A DNA stretch of 64,000 nucleotides, from contig NZ_FNOS01000001.1 of the NCBI RefSeq assembly GCF_900107115.1, positions 1-64,000 on the forward strand. Reading direction: 5' to 3'. A program made the translations under genes and the position numbers. Shown one piece after another: positions 37,219 through 46,980 of this stretch (within the stretch, counting starts at the first letter, position 1; every line of letters starts with the position of its first letter). The notes under the pieces were generated by a model. It searched no databases. It was not told the DNA's origin and saw only the letters and a list, made by a program, of their open reading frames with translations. The DNA is from Salimicrobium album (GTDB lineage Bacteria; Bacillota; Bacilli; Bacillales; Halobacillaceae).

Positions 37219-38151
37219 ATGAATAAAACAGAATCTCATATCACTGATACAATGCCTTCAAAAGATGAACGTCACAAATTATTCGGGTCTGTACCTCCCG
37301 GACCGAAAACCAAACCTGTGGAAAAGGATCAGATGGCTGATCTTCAGAATTCCAGACAGGATTTTCTTTTCGACCTGGATGTCGTCGGAATCAACAACGT
37401 AAAACATCCCATTACTATTGAAAGTTCGATGAAGCCGTCCACTCAGACCACCATAGGAACCTTCACCTTTTCTTCCTCGATTGCCAAAGGAAGCAAAGGA
37501 ACGAACATGAGCCGCTTCACGGAACAGTTGACCAGTTATTACGAGCAGGGCTTTACAGTCACGATCGAATCGCTGAAGCAGTTTGCAGAAGAACTCGCAG
37601 GCCGGCTGAAGCGGGAAGATGCGTTTATAAAAGTCGAATTCCCGTGGTTCTTTGAAAGAGAAGGACCTTCTTCGTGTCTAGCCGGCATGAATCATGCGGA
37701 TGCCTTCATTTCCGTAACATGGTCCAAAGCGGGCGGTTTCGATATTCAGACCGGGCTGACCGGTAAAATCACCACCCTTTGTCCCTGCAGCAAGGAAATC
37801 AGCGAATACAGTGCGCACAATCAGCGCGGAAATGTCTCGATGGCAATAACGCTTACGGAAGATTTCAACGAAGATATGGTGGACTGGAAAGAAGTTCTGC
37901 TGGAGGCTGCCGAGAGCAACGCCAGTGCACGCATTCACCCCGTCCTGAAACGGCCGGATGAGAAGATGGTCACGGAGCAGGCTTACGAAAATCCGAGATT
38001 CGTCGAGGATATGGTCCGTCTTGTAGCTGCAGACCTGTACGAAACTCCGTTCATTCACGCTTTTGAGGTTTCGTGCCGTAACGAGGAATCGATTCATCTG
38101 CACGATGCTCTCGCCTCCCTCCGCTTCGACAAACGTACGGATGAGCGCTGA
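37219..38151 (+). CDS. folE2: GTP cyclohydrolase IB (FolE2)
   Basis: 310 residues. [49 protein letters not shown] and [17 protein letters not shown] carry the active-site Cys, Glu and His residues of type IB GTP cyclohydrolase. It forms dihydroneopterin triphosphate for folate synthesis and works with metals other than zinc. No zinc-dependent folE is in the window. The ATG at 37219 follows GAAAGGAG. Confidence 0.94.
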   Translation: MNKTESHITDTMPSKDERHKLFGSVPPGPKTKPVEKDQMADLQNSRQDFLFDLDVVGINNVKHPITIESSMKPSTQTTIGTFTFSSSIAKGSKGTNMSRFTEQLTSYYEQGFTVTIESLKQFAEELAGRLKREDAFIKVEFPWFFEREGPSSCLAGMNHADAFISVTWSKAGGFDIQTGLTGKITTLCPCSKEISEYSAHNQRGNVSMAITLTEDFNEDMVDWKEVLLEAAESNASARIHPVLKRPDEKMVTEQAYENPRFVEDMVRLVAADLYETPFIHAFEVSCRNEESIHLHDALASLRFDKRTDER

Positions 38152-38381
38152 TGCTGAGGAACGCCATGATAGGACTGATCCGCTTCTACCGGAAAGGCAT
38201 CAGTCCCTTCACTCCTCCGACGTGCCGCTTCTACCCGACCTGCTCGGAGTACGGTCTCGTCGCTTTTCAGAGACACGGGTTCGTAAAAGGGATGTACCTC
38301 ACCTTGAAAAGAGTACTGAAGTGTCATCCCCTGCACCCGGGCGGTGTGGACGTCGTACCCGAAATAAAAGAAAAGGAGTGA
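38151..38381 (+). CDS. yidD: Membrane protein insertion efficiency factor YidD
   Basis: 76 residues. [32 protein letters not shown] and [12 protein letters not shown] are the conserved YidD segments with the three cysteines. It helps YidC-type membrane insertion at the inner membrane. Its ATG overlaps the folE2 stop (TGATG), showing translational coupling. An internal ATG at 38166 with GAGG upstream is an alternative start, but alignment with B. subtilis YtjA supports the longer form. Confidence 0.92.
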   Translation: MLRNAMIGLIRFYRKGISPFTPPTCRFYPTCSEYGLVAFQRHGFVKGMYLTLKRVLKCHPLHPGGVDVVPEIKEKE

Positions 38382-38385
38382 TTAT

Positions 38386-38673
38386 GTGAATATCACTGTA
38401 TCGGAAGAAGCCGCGCAATGGTACAAAGAAGAACTGGATTTGACAGAGGGGGACGCTATCCAGTTCTTCGTAAGATACGGGGGATCCGGAGGACTTCAGC
38501 CCGGATTATCCCTCGGTATGAAAATAGAAACCCCCTACGAACCGGTCGTCGAAACGAATGTCGAAGGGATCCTGTTCTTCGTTGAAAAGGCGGACGAATG
38601 GTACTTCGATACCTATTCCCTTAAAATTACTTATGACGAGAGCCTGGAAGAAGCCGCTATCGGCTACGAATGA
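38386..38673 (+). CDS. yneR: HesB-like protein YneR
   Basis: 95 residues. EEAAQWYKEELDLTEGDAI, VRYGGSGGLQPGLSLG and DTYSLKITYDE match the HesB-like YneR family. The cysteines needed to carry iron-sulfur clusters in A-type carriers (IscA, SufA) are absent, so it should not be called a cluster carrier. The start is a GTG after AAAAGGAGTG. It keeps the yneQ-yneR neighbourhood of B. subtilis. Confidence 0.88.
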   Translation: MNITVSEEAAQWYKEELDLTEGDAIQFFVRYGGSGGLQPGLSLGMKIETPYEPVVETNVEGILFFVEKADEWYFDTYSLKITYDESLEEAAIGYE

Positions 38674-38683
38674 AGACAGTCAA

Positions 38684-38720
38684 AAAGCAGCCGCGCCTAA
38701 AGGTAGCGGCTGCTTTTTTG
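38684..38720. terminator. Bidirectional terminator between yneR and yneQ
   Basis: AAAGCAGCCG pairs with CGGCTGCTTT around a loop near 38701, with six T residues on the right. It overlaps the 3' end of the yneQ frame. Confidence 0.85.
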
Positions 38721-39020
38721 ATGCAGACGGAATCTTTCAATATGATCATTTCTGTTCTCGGCCTTAAGAATGGTGAACTGATGTCTTCCGAAAAGATCGT
38801 AATGGGGGAACCCTTCCTTACGGTCGATCCACTCTTTTTTCAATCCGTACTGTTGCCCCCACTCCGCCAGCTTTTCTATGTCGCTGCATCCGACTTTTGT
38901 CACCGTGTCACACCCCGGAAATCTGTCATCCAGCCAGTAGTGGGTCAGGATAGCTATATTCCCGGCACGGACGTCCCGCTTCCATTTCCTCAGTTCTTCC
39001 TTACCGATGCCGAAAGCCAT
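38697..39020 (-). CDS. yneQ: YneQ family protein
   Basis: 107 residues. FGIGKEELRKWKRDVRAGNI, ILTHYWLDDRFPGCDTVTKV and FPHYDLFGRHQFTIL match YneQ, a short conserved Bacillaceae protein of unknown function. Its ATG overlaps the stop of yneP by one base (TGATG), so the two are translationally coupled. Confidence 0.9.
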   Translation of the reverse strand: MAFGIGKEELRKWKRDVRAGNIAILTHYWLDDRFPGCDTVTKVGCSDIEKLAEWGQQYGLKKEWIDRKEGFPHYDLFGRHQFTILKAENRNDHIERFRLHQKSSRYL

Positions 39021-39442
39021 CAGTGCTGCCCCGCTGCTTCTTTGTACACGGCGTGCCAGGCGGGAAAGGCTTTCCGCAGGGAAGTCGGGCGGAAATCCTC
39101 TTTTCTTACAATGACGTGATCGGAGGTGCCGGTTACAGCTACCGTTCCATCCTCATGGACCACTTCGTACGCATACGTCGTTTTGACTCCCGTGTATGCC
39201 TGGATCCACGTCTTCACAGCTACTTTATCCCCGTACCGGACCGGAGTCCGGAACGAAACCTGTACATCCGTAACCGGGGATACCACCCCTGCATCTTCCA
39301 TATCTTTATAATCGAAACCGAAACTTTCTATTAAAGAAGTCCGACCGATTTCGAACCATACGAGATAATTGGCGTGATAGACGACGCCCATCATATCCGT
39401 CTCCTGGTATCTTACCTGTATATCTTTCACATCTAATTTCAC
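39020..39442 (-). CDS. yneP: Acyl-CoA thioesterase, 4HBT family (YneP)
   Basis: 140 residues, single hotdog fold. VRYQETDMMGVVYHANYLVW carries the catalytic Asp of the 4-hydroxybenzoyl-CoA thioesterase family (YbgC-like). The substrate, a short acyl-CoA, is unknown. It lies between the tandem AAA ATPase gene (1 bp gap) and yneQ in one leftward operon. Confidence 0.92.
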   Translation of the reverse strand: MKLDVKDIQVRYQETDMMGVVYHANYLVWFEIGRTSLIESFGFDYKDMEDAGVVSPVTDVQVSFRTPVRYGDKVAVKTWIQAYTGVKTTYAYEVVHEDGTVAVTGTSDHVIVRKEDFRPTSLRKAFPAWHAVYKEAAGQH

Positions 39443-39443
39443 T

Positions 39444-41690
39444 CTAAATCTCCTTTCTTACGGCTTTCCATGCTTCCTCAATATCTTCCCGGGAAAGAAC
39501 CGGGTCTTTGTATTCCCCTTTATGGTGCCAGGCATGGTACTGAACGGCTTCATCCATCAGGTTTCCGATGAACCTTCCGTTTCCCTGCACCTTCGTTTCC
39601 AGCAGCTGCACTTCCAGGTACTCCCGGGCCGCGGGGGACAGAGAATAGTTATATGCCCCTGCAAGCGTGACCATCATTTCCAGCAGCTCTCCGGCCGAAT
39701 AATCCGGGAAACGGAAAAATTTCTTGAATCTGGAAGCGAGTCCCGGATTACTGTCTATCAGGTCACTCATCTCCCTCTCGTACCCGGCCAGAATGACTAC
39801 GAGATTCTCGTTGTGCCTCGTCATTTCATCCACCAGTGTTTCCACTGCCTCTTTTCCGAAATCGTCTCTCCCTCCGCTCTGAAGGGCGTAGGCTTCATCA
39901 ATGAATAAAACCCCTCCGAGGGCTTCTCTTATTTTCTTCTTCGTCTTGATAGCCGTCTGGCCCACATACCCCGCCACAAGATCACTGCGGGAGGCCACTA
40001 CGACGTGTCCTCTTTTCAGAAGCCCGCATTCTTTCAGTATCGTCGCATACACTTCGGCCACCGTCGTTTTTCCGGTGCCCGGGTTTCCGCTGAATACCGA
40101 ATGCAGCTGAATGGGAACAATAGGGTCCCCTTCTCTCTTCCGCTGCTGCTGCATCTGTACGAAGGAAGATAGCTTTTCCACCTCGCGTTTCACCGTATCA
40201 AGACCGATCAGGGAATGGAGACGTTCCACCCCGGAAATGGCGTCGTCTGCAGAATCTTTATCCCAGTGCAGATCATCTTCCGTAATACGCATGTGATGGA
40301 ACCAGTCGTCATGAGGTTGTATGACTTCCCGGGAACCCTTGTAAAATATCGTTTTCATGACGATGTTCCGCACGCTTCTCGCGTTCCCGAACGATTCGTC
40401 CACCTGTTCCTTCTCAATCAGCGTACCGAGTCGTCTCCGCGCCTCTTTCGTAAAGAAAAAGTCATTGTTCAGCGCGATATATTCTCCGATATCCTCCAGT
40501 TCACCGATAGAGTAATCCGGCAGATCGAGGCGGTTCTGCTCCGGTATCCGGCTTCTGAGGCCGGGATTCGCCCACAGAAACTGGCGCATTTCTTCCGGGT
40601 ACCCCGCCAGTATAAGAGCGAAAGTACCGCCGTGTTCGGTGCTGGTGAGAGCGGAAACGAGCGTATCAATCACTGCCTGTCCGTAATCGTTTCCTCCCTG
40701 ACCTTCGCGTTTCAGGCTGTACGCTTCATCAATGAATAATATTCCGCCCCGCGCTTCTTTTATATAGTTCATCGTATTTTCCTCACTCTGCCCCATGTAG
40801 GACCCGACCAGGTGGGAGCGGTTCACTTCCACCACTTTGCCCGTCGACAAAAGGCCGAGTTCCGTATATATTTCAGCCAGGAGACGTGCGAGAGTCGTTT
40901 TACCGGTCCCAGGGTTCCCCGTCATAATCATGTGCAGCGACGGTTCGTCAGGCATACGAAAACCGAACGATTTTCTTTCCTGTTCATACCTCAGAAAGTG
41001 ATAAAACTGATGGATGTACGTTTTCACGTCACGAAGACCTATCATCTCCTCCAGTTTATCTAGAGCATGACGCCTCTCCTTCCGGGAAAAGGAAGGAGGA
41101 AGATAATCCTCCAGTTCCTCTCTCTCATCGTCCAGTTCCCGCACCGCGGAATTGATATCACTCACCGGCATTTTGATACGTTTGGATTCCCTCGTCTCCA
41201 GGGCGTAATCGATCGTCTCCTTCGTCTTCAGAAGATATTCGTACAGCCGCTGGTACGTCCGCCATCTGGAACCGGCGTCCACGACTGTCTGATTGACGTA
41301 GTTATCATCAAACAGATGCAGCAGAAGACTCAGTTCTTCCTGAATATCAGATATTTTTTTGACTTTCTGGGTAATGTGATCCGTTTCATGCAGCACGGGA
41401 ATCCGGCCGGATACGTCTTTCATATAATAAATAAGGCGAAGGACATGCTGCAGTTCCTCCGTCTCCCTGATGAGCTTCAGGGAAGGGTCAAGCATTTTCG
41501 CTGTTTCCAGTATGTAGGGAGTAAGAGTATCGCCCTCCGGCACTCTTTTCATTCTGTAATAAACTAAAGCGACCTGGAGCAGGGCCCTTTCTCTGTCCTC
41601 CCGCTCCTCTTCCTGCAGCAGACGCAGCACCTCCGTTTCCTTCCACGGCGGCGTCGTGTAGAGAGAGGTCCAGGTTTCGAGCTTATCCAT
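39444..41690 (-). CDS. Tandem AAA+ ATPase, CbxX/SpoVK-like
   Basis: 748 residues. An N-terminal helical region of about 205 residues is followed by two AAA+ modules of the CbbX/SpoVK/EccA clade. Module 1 has MTGNPGTGKTTLARLLAEIY (near 255), LFIDEAYSLKREGQGGNDYG and SRIPEQ. Module 2 has FSGNPGTGKTTVAEVYATIL (near 530), LFIDEAYALQSGGRDDFG and SRFKKFFRFPDYS. Both Walker sites and arginine-finger regions look intact. Single-module relatives include SpoVK, CbbX (Rubisco activase) and type VII secretion EccA. The client is unknown; no type VII genes are near. The ATG at 41690 has GGAAGTGAAACG. Confidence 0.87.
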   Translation of the reverse strand: MDKLETWTSLYTTPPWKETEVLRLLQEEEREDRERALLQVALVYYRMKRVPEGDTLTPYILETAKMLDPSLKLIRETEELQHVLRLIYYMKDVSGRIPVLHETDHITQKVKKISDIQEELSLLLHLFDDNYVNQTVVDAGSRWRTYQRLYEYLLKTKETIDYALETRESKRIKMPVSDINSAVRELDDEREELEDYLPPSFSRKERRHALDKLEEMIGLRDVKTYIHQFYHFLRYEQERKSFGFRMPDEPSLHMIMTGNPGTGKTTLARLLAEIYTELGLLSTGKVVEVNRSHLVGSYMGQSEENTMNYIKEARGGILFIDEAYSLKREGQGGNDYGQAVIDTLVSALTSTEHGGTFALILAGYPEEMRQFLWANPGLRSRIPEQNRLDLPDYSIGELEDIGEYIALNNDFFFTKEARRRLGTLIEKEQVDESFGNARSVRNIVMKTIFYKGSREVIQPHDDWFHHMRITEDDLHWDKDSADDAISGVERLHSLIGLDTVKREVEKLSSFVQMQQQRKREGDPIVPIQLHSVFSGNPGTGKTTVAEVYATILKECGLLKRGHVVVASRSDLVAGYVGQTAIKTKKKIREALGGVLFIDEAYALQSGGRDDFGKEAVETLVDEMTRHNENLVVILAGYEREMSDLIDSNPGLASRFKKFFRFPDYSAGELLEMMVTLAGAYNYSLSPAAREYLEVQLLETKVQGNGRFIGNLMDEAVQYHAWHHKGEYKDPVLSREDIEEAWKAVRKEI

Positions 41691-41736
41691 CGTTTCACTT
41701 CCTTCCTGTCCCCAGTTTACCACAGCTTTAAGCCTT

Positions 41737-41765
41737 TAAAAAAAGACTGCTACAGGCAGCAGCCT
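41737..41765 (-). terminator. Terminator of the thioredoxin-like gene
   Basis: CTGCT and AGCAG pair with a short loop; the A run at 41738-41744 is the T tract of the minus-strand transcript. Confidence 0.6.
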
Positions 41766-41799
41766 TTGAACACTTACCAGGAGCGCGGGAAACCGGAGA

Positions 41800-42390
41800 T
41801 TATTCAAGTTCTTTCATTTTTTCGATCATGTACTCGTACGTCATAGGGCCGAATTTGCGTGAATGGATCGTCCCGTCGCTGTTGATGAAATAGGACGCCG
41901 GTACAGAGAACGTCTGGTACTTTTCGGAAAGCTGGTCGTCACTGTCCAGTACCGTTTCAAAAGTGAAGTTTTCTTTGTCTACAAAGTTTTTCGCATTTTC
42001 CGGTGAGTCTTCGGTGGAAGTTGCGTTTACGGCTAGAACCGTGACGTCCTCGCCGTACTTTTCATGAAACTTCTGCATCTCCGGCATTTCTTCCTTGCAG
42101 GGCGGACACCACGTCGCCCATATATTTAAAATGACCGGTTTTCCTTTGTAGGCATTAATATCCGTTTTTTCCCCTTTGAGCGTCTCGACAGGCATGTTCG
42201 GTGCCTCATCACCGATTTCAATCCCTTGGTGTGCTCCCTCGGGCACGATGGACGTCCCTTCCTGCGATGTATTACCCGAAACATCGTATTCCCCGCCTGT
42301 CGACTCTTCCTCTCCCGTCAACTCGAACACGCTGTACAGCAGCAGTGCCAGAATCAGGGAAAAAATAGCCATAGTACCGATTTTTTTCAT
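41800..42390 (-). CDS. yneN: Membrane-anchored thiol-disulfide oxidoreductase (YneN/ResA-like)
   Basis: 196 residues. An N-terminal signal anchor (GTMAIFSLILALLLYSVF) is followed by a Glu/Ser-rich linker and a thioredoxin fold with active-site WCPPC in NIWATWCPPCKEEMP (near residue 100). FSVPASYFINSDG carries the cis-proline. It acts outside the membrane, probably reducing apocytochrome or other secreted thiols. The ATG at 42390 fits AAAGGAG better than an ATG eight codons upstream. Confidence 0.87.
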   Translation of the reverse strand: MKKIGTMAIFSLILALLLYSVFELTGEEESTGGEYDVSGNTSQEGTSIVPEGAHQGIEIGDEAPNMPVETLKGEKTDINAYKGKPVILNIWATWCPPCKEEMPEMQKFHEKYGEDVTVLAVNATSTEDSPENAKNFVDKENFTFETVLDSDDQLSEKYQTFSVPASYFINSDGTIHSRKFGPMTYEYMIEKMKELE

Positions 42391-42487
42391 ATCCGAGGAA
42401 TCTCCTTTTTTCATTTCTTCTTTAAGAAGTGTATCACAGAACCCCCTATCTCAGGTATCCCCGGCACCTGAATGTCATAATAATGAC

Positions 42488-42522
42488 AAAAGAGGCATGC
42501 ACACGGGGGTGCATGCCTCTTT
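42488..42522. terminator. Bidirectional terminator after acnA
   Basis: AAAGAGGCATGCAC pairs with GTGCATGCCTCTTT around a small loop; it lies 13 bp past the acnA stop. Confidence 0.92.
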
Positions 42523-42534
42523 CCTGTACATTAT

Positions 42535-45243
42535 TTATTTTTTCAGCTTGTTACGAAGAACCATCTGAAGGATTCCTCCGTGACGGTAGTAATCGATTTC
42601 CACATCGCTGTCAAAGCGGGCAATAACTTCAAATTCTTTCTTATTGCCGTCTTCGTCCGTAGCAGTGACTTTAACGAGATCGTGCGGCTTCACGTCTTCG
42701 CCGATTTCCACGTCGATCGTCTCCCGTCCTGTCAGTCCGAGGGACTCGATAGTTTCGCCCTCCTGGAACTGGAGCGGAAGTACGCCCATCATAACAAGGT
42801 TGGAACGGTGGATACGTTCAAAGCTCTGAGCGATGACCGTTTCGATACCGAGCAGATCGGTACCTTTGGCAGCCCAGTCACGTGAACTTCCCATACCGTA
42901 GTCATCACCGGCGATAACAGCAAGCGGCGTATTATCTTCTTTATATTTCATAGCGGCCGTATAGATCGGCATAACTTCTTCTGTAGGCCAGTATGTCGTA
43001 TAACCGCCTTCTGTACCCTGAGCCAGCTGGTTACGGATACGGATGTTTGCAAACGTACCGCGCATCATCACTTCGTGGTTTCCGCGACGGGATCCGTAGG
43101 AGTTGAAGTTTCGCGGTGAAACGCCTTTCTCCTGCAGATACTCACCTGCCGGCATGCTGCTGGCGATGGCGCCCGCCGGGGAAATGTGGTCAGTGGTGAC
43201 CGAATCTCCGAATTTACCGATAACGCGCATGCCATTCAATGGTTTGACCGGGTTGGAATCTTTGGACAACCCTTCGAAAAACGGCGGGTTCTGAATGTAC
43301 GTGGAGTCTTCGTCCCAGTCGTACAGCGGCTCATCCGTTGTTTCGATTTCGTTCCATTTTTCGTTGGAGTTGAACACGTTTTCGTATTCCTTACGGAAGA
43401 TCTCAGGCGTTACGACGCTTGAAATCTGTTCTTTGATTTCTTCCTGGGAAGGCCAGATATCATCGAAGAAAATATCATTCCCCTGCTGATCTTTGCCGAT
43501 CGGTTCATTTCTCAGATCGATGTCGACCGTGCCGGCAAGGGCGTAAGCTACAACAAGCGGTGGTGAAGCCAGATAGTTGGCCTTCACGAGCGGGTGAATC
43601 CGTCCTTCAAAGTTACGGTTACCGCTCAATACGGAAGAAACTGTCAAATCTTCATCTGCAATCGCCTGTTCGATTTCAGGAAGCAATGGACCGGAGTTAC
43701 CGATACATGTCGTACAACCGTAACCGACCAGGTTGAATCCAAGCTGGTTCAGGTAGTTCATAAGACCTGAATCTTCCAGATAGCGCGTTACAACCTTGGA
43801 GCCGGGAGCGAGTGATGTCTTCACGTATTCCGGTACTTCGAGACCTTTATCCACAGCTTTTTTAGCTACGAGCCCGGCACCAAGCATAACGTGCGGGTTC
43901 GACGTGTTCGTACAGGAAGTGATGGCAGCAATCGCCAGAGCTCCCGTCTTCATTTCCGCTGTCTCGCCGTTAGTGAATTCAACTGTCGCTTTTTTGTTGA
44001 ACTCGGATTTATCGAGACCGAAACCCTGGTTTCCTTCCGGAGCCGTGATTGAGTTATTGAACGACTCTTTCATTTCGGAAAGCGGGATCAGATCCTGTGG
44101 ACGTTTCGGTCCGGACAGGTTCGGTTCCAGTTCTTCCAGGTTGATTTCGATCAGCTGAGTGAATTCCGGATCTTCGAGTGAAGGATCGTACCAAAGATTG
44201 TTCTCTTTACAATATTTTTCGACGAGATCGATCTGTTCTTCCGTTCTTCCCGTAAGTCTCATATAGTCGAGAGACTCTCCGTCTACCGGGAAGAAACCAC
44301 ACGTCGCCCCGTATTCAGGAGCCATATTGGAAATCGTGGCACGGTCTGCCAGCGGCATTTCCTGAAGACCGGGACCGAAGAATTCGACGAATTTACCGAC
44401 GACGTTCGCTTCGCGGAGGCGCTGCGTCACTTTAAGTGCAAGGTCTGTCGCGGTCGTTCCCTGAGGGAAGCTGCCCTGCAGTTTCACACCGATCACTTCC
44501 GGTGCCGGGAAATAGGACGGCTGTCCAAGCATCCCTGCTTCCGCTTCAATTCCGCCAACGCCCCAGCCGAGTACGCCAAGACCGTTGATCATAGTCGTGT
44601 GGGAATCGGTACCGACAAGTGTATCCGGGTATGTATCCACACTTCCGTCAGCGTTCTCCGTAGCATGAACGACGTTAGCGATATATTCCAGGTTCACCTG
44701 GTGAACGATTCCTGTAGCAGGCGGAACGGCACGATAGTTATCGAACGCTTTCTGTGCCCAGTGAAGGAACTCATAACGCTCCTGGTTCCGTTCGAATTCA
44801 AGTTCCATGTTCGCCTGAAGCGCTGTACTTGTACCATACTGATCCACCTGAACAGAGTGGTCGATGACGAGATCGACAGGTACTTCCGGGTTAATCTCCT
44901 CCGGCTTACCGCCCATGTCCACCATTGCTTTACGTAGGCTCGCAAGATCCACAACGGCAGGAACACCTGTGAAGTCCTGAAGAATGACACGTGACGGCTT
45001 GAAAGGAACATCTTCCTGTTTGCTGTCACTCTGGCCCCATTTAGCGAGACTTTCTACGTGTTCATCCGCTATTACCCGTCCATCGTGCTGACGAAGGAGT
45101 GATTCAAGTAAAATACGGATGGAAAAAGGCAGGCGCGAAATCTTTCCGATTCCTGCATCTTCCAGTGATTTCAGATCATAATAGTTGTACGTTTTGCCAT
45201 TTGATTCAAACTGCTTTTTAGCATTGAATGGATGGTCTGCCAT
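42535..45243 (-). CDS. acnA: Aconitate hydratase
   Basis: 902 residues, the AcnA/CitB type. [19 protein letters not shown] and [13 protein letters not shown] supply the three cysteine ligands of the 4Fe-4S cluster. [20 protein letters not shown] and [15 protein letters not shown] are conserved substrate-site segments. It isomerises citrate to isocitrate in the TCA cycle, and as the apo form it can bind RNA in Bacillus. GGGGATATGAG precedes the ATG. Upstream lies a cre-like site (45335). Confidence 0.97.
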   Translation of the reverse strand: MADHPFNAKKQFESNGKTYNYYDLKSLEDAGIGKISRLPFSIRILLESLLRQHDGRVIADEHVESLAKWGQSDSKQEDVPFKPSRVILQDFTGVPAVVDLASLRKAMVDMGGKPEEINPEVPVDLVIDHSVQVDQYGTSTALQANMELEFERNQERYEFLHWAQKAFDNYRAVPPATGIVHQVNLEYIANVVHATENADGSVDTYPDTLVGTDSHTTMINGLGVLGWGVGGIEAEAGMLGQPSYFPAPEVIGVKLQGSFPQGTTATDLALKVTQRLREANVVGKFVEFFGPGLQEMPLADRATISNMAPEYGATCGFFPVDGESLDYMRLTGRTEEQIDLVEKYCKENNLWYDPSLEDPEFTQLIEINLEELEPNLSGPKRPQDLIPLSEMKESFNNSITAPEGNQGFGLDKSEFNKKATVEFTNGETAEMKTGALAIAAITSCTNTSNPHVMLGAGLVAKKAVDKGLEVPEYVKTSLAPGSKVVTRYLEDSGLMNYLNQLGFNLVGYGCTTCIGNSGPLLPEIEQAIADEDLTVSSVLSGNRNFEGRIHPLVKANYLASPPLVVAYALAGTVDIDLRNEPIGKDQQGNDIFFDDIWPSQEEIKEQISSVVTPEIFRKEYENVFNSNEKWNEIETTDEPLYDWDEDSTYIQNPPFFEGLSKDSNPVKPLNGMRVIGKFGDSVTTDHISPAGAIASSMPAGEYLQEKGVSPRNFNSYGSRRGNHEVMMRGTFANIRIRNQLAQGTEGGYTTYWPTEEVMPIYTAAMKYKEDNTPLAVIAGDDYGMGSSRDWAAKGTDLLGIETVIAQSFERIHRSNLVMMGVLPLQFQEGETIESLGLTGRETIDVEIGEDVKPHDLVKVTATDEDGNKKEFEVIARFDSDVEIDYYRHGGILQMVLRNKLKK

Positions 45244-45334
45244 ATCTCATATCCCCCTTATCATTCTTGCTGTGAAAGTATTACTTGTTCTTTCACATAC
45301 TTATAATACTATAATTCGCCATTTACATTGTAAA

Positions 45335-45348
45335 TGAAAACGATTTTA
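45335..45348. promoter_or_regulatory. cre-like site upstream of acnA
   Basis: TGAAAACGATTTTA agrees with the CcpA operator consensus (TGWAANCGNTNWCA) at all positions but one. Located 92 bp from the acnA start. CcpA/CcpC control of citB is known in B. subtilis; here it is inference. Confidence 0.4.
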
Positions 45349-45447
45349 AAGTAAATTCATTATAGTACTTTTTACTAAAGGGAAATTCGTTGTTTTTCCT
45401 CCGGTCACCTTTTATAATAAAGGTAATATCAAAGAATAGGTGATGAC

Positions 45448-45876
45448 ATGTCTTTAGGGTTTTCGCTATTTATCGTAGGTTGGGTCGTCATTATGGTGGT
45501 GCTTATGGGCATCGGAGGTTTCTTCATGTTCCGTAAATTCCTAAAAAGCATGCCGAAAGAAGACGGGAACTCCACCATCGACTGGGAAGAATACTATATT
45601 GAACAAACGAGGCACATGTGGAGTGAAGACCAGAAACACTTTCTGGAAGAACTGACCTCCCCCGTACCCGAACTGTTCCGCAGCGTTGCTCAGCAGCGGA
45701 TTGCAGGCGAAATCGGCAGGATCGCCCTTAAAAGGAAGCTTCGGCACATGACGCAGGATACGATTATCGAAGGGTACATTTTGGCTACTCCCAAACGTGA
45801 CCACAAGTTTCTCGTGAAGAAACTGAACGAAAAAGAAATCGATATAGATCCGTACAGGGACTACCTGGAAATATAG
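45448..45876 (+). CDS. yneK: DUF2621 membrane protein (YneK)
   Basis: 142 residues. One N-terminal membrane helix (LFIVGWVVIMVVLMGIGGFF) is followed by a cytosolic domain (TIDWEEYYIEQTRHMWSED, LFRSVAQQRIAGEIGRIAL) matching YneK/DUF2621, an unknown family. Position next to citB is conserved with B. subtilis. Confidence 0.88.
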   Translation: MSLGFSLFIVGWVVIMVVLMGIGGFFMFRKFLKSMPKEDGNSTIDWEEYYIEQTRHMWSEDQKHFLEELTSPVPELFRSVAQQRIAGEIGRIALKRKLRHMTQDTIIEGYILATPKRDHKFLVKKLNEKEIDIDPYRDYLEI

Positions 45877-45887
45877 AAGAAGCACCG

Positions 45888-45911
45888 CTTTTTATAGCGG
45901 TGCTTTTGTCG
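45888..45911. terminator. Bidirectional terminator between yneK and ccdC
   Basis: AAGCACCGC, a seven-base loop and GCGGTGCTT, followed by T residues; it overlaps the last codons of ccdC. Confidence 0.85.
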
Positions 45912-46380
45912 TTTCCAGACTTTTTTGTATGCGGAGATATTTATAAAGCATAGCAATACGCCAGGATACGATCATTCCGAAAGCAAGAACGAAAAACATC
46001 CCGCTCGTCTCCCCGAAAGAAATCGTCTGTCCGATGATCAGCTTAAATACCACCCGGAATGCGAGCAGACCGAACAGAACTCCTATGAAAAGTCTGGACG
46101 GTTTAAGATAGATTTCCCCTCCACGTGTTTCAAAACGGGAGGTAAGTATGAGAAAAACCGAAAATACCACTCCGACGCTGAGGGCCTCCAGTACTTGGGA
46201 CAGACTGATCCGGAAGACCGGGAACAGAAACATCAGCGCCCCCGAGCTCATAAACAATGGAGGGAGCACGATCTTTTTAATACTTGCAGGTCTTTCCGCG
46301 ACTTTCTTCCGTACGAGTATCATCGTTACCGCCATAAAAGCACCGACTATCGTAGAAGCTATTAATAAAAACGTATTCAT
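45892..46380 (-). CDS. ccdC: CcdC family membrane protein (YneJ)
   Basis: 162 residues with about five hydrophobic helices. It matches CcdC/YneJ of B. subtilis, encoded beside ccdA but not essential for cytochrome c maturation there. ccdA and the response-regulator gene yneI, which precede it in B. subtilis, are absent; instead an MrpB-like gene lies 11 bp upstream. Confidence 0.85.
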   Translation of the reverse strand: MNTFLLIASTIVGAFMAVTMILVRKKVAERPASIKKIVLPPLFMSSGALMFLFPVFRISLSQVLEALSVGVVFSVFLILTSRFETRGGEIYLKPSRLFIGVLFGLLAFRVVFKLIIGQTISFGETSGMFFVLAFGMIVSWRIAMLYKYLRIQKSLETTKAPL

Positions 46381-46391
46381 CGAATAACCCC

Positions 46392-46838
46392 TTACTCCGA
46401 GAGTTCTTCTTTGTGATCCTCAGCGATCGACAAGATGATTGTCATCGTGATCCCGATAACAGTGAGATAAACCCCAAGATCAAACAGCAGTGCCGTGGCC
46501 AACTCGGTACGTCCGAGCACGGGAAGCTGAAAGTAGGCGAATGTCTGACTGAGAAACGGTTCATTGAATAAAAACGACCCCATGCCTGTCGCAAGTGCGA
46601 TCAGCAGTCCCAGTTTAAACAGAAAACGGAAATTGATCGGCAGGGAGCTCTTCATTGCCTCCTGTCCGTAAGCCATATTCATCAGTACGATGGCAGCGGA
46701 CGTCATAAGACCGCCGATAAACCCTCCCCCGGGAGCATTGTGCCCGGCAAAAAATAAATATATCGAGAATCCTAGCAGAATAAAAGCGATGATGGAAGTC
46801 ATCGTTTTCAATATCAAATCATTACTGTTAATTTTCAT
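46392..46838 (-). CDS. Orphan MrpB/MnhB-like antiporter subunit
   Basis: 148 residues, four hydrophobic helices. LFFAGHNAPGGGFIGGLMTS is the conserved MnhB/MrpB signature, and LLFDLGVYLTVIGITMTI the typical C-terminal helix. Mrp Na+/H+ antiporters need six or seven subunits, normally in one operon, but no other mrp gene is nearby. It may be a leftover of a lost operon or have another role. It shares a leftward operon with ccdC. Confidence 0.85.
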   Translation of the reverse strand: MKINSNDLILKTMTSIIAFILLGFSIYLFFAGHNAPGGGFIGGLMTSAAIVLMNMAYGQEAMKSSLPINFRFLFKLGLLIALATGMGSFLFNEPFLSQTFAYFQLPVLGRTELATALLFDLGVYLTVIGITMTIILSIAEDHKEELSE

Positions 46839-46936
46839 CGCAAAAAAATCCCCCTGTGATCTTTCAATTACATAGCTGAATACATTCTATCAAAAATTAT
46901 CATAAAAGACGAACGACATCGTTAGTAATTGTTTTT

Positions 46937-46980
46937 TTAACATTTCGGAGTTGCTACTAAGTTTCAAGTTAGAATGTTAA
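46937..46980 (+). repeat. Dispersed intergenic motif, copy 4
   Basis: The core TCGGAGTTGCTACTAAGT (46945-46962) is flanked by an 8-bp inverted repeat, TTAACATT (46937-46944) and AATGTTAA (46973-46980). The right arm includes the stop codon of the leftward gene at 46977. Confidence 0.75.
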
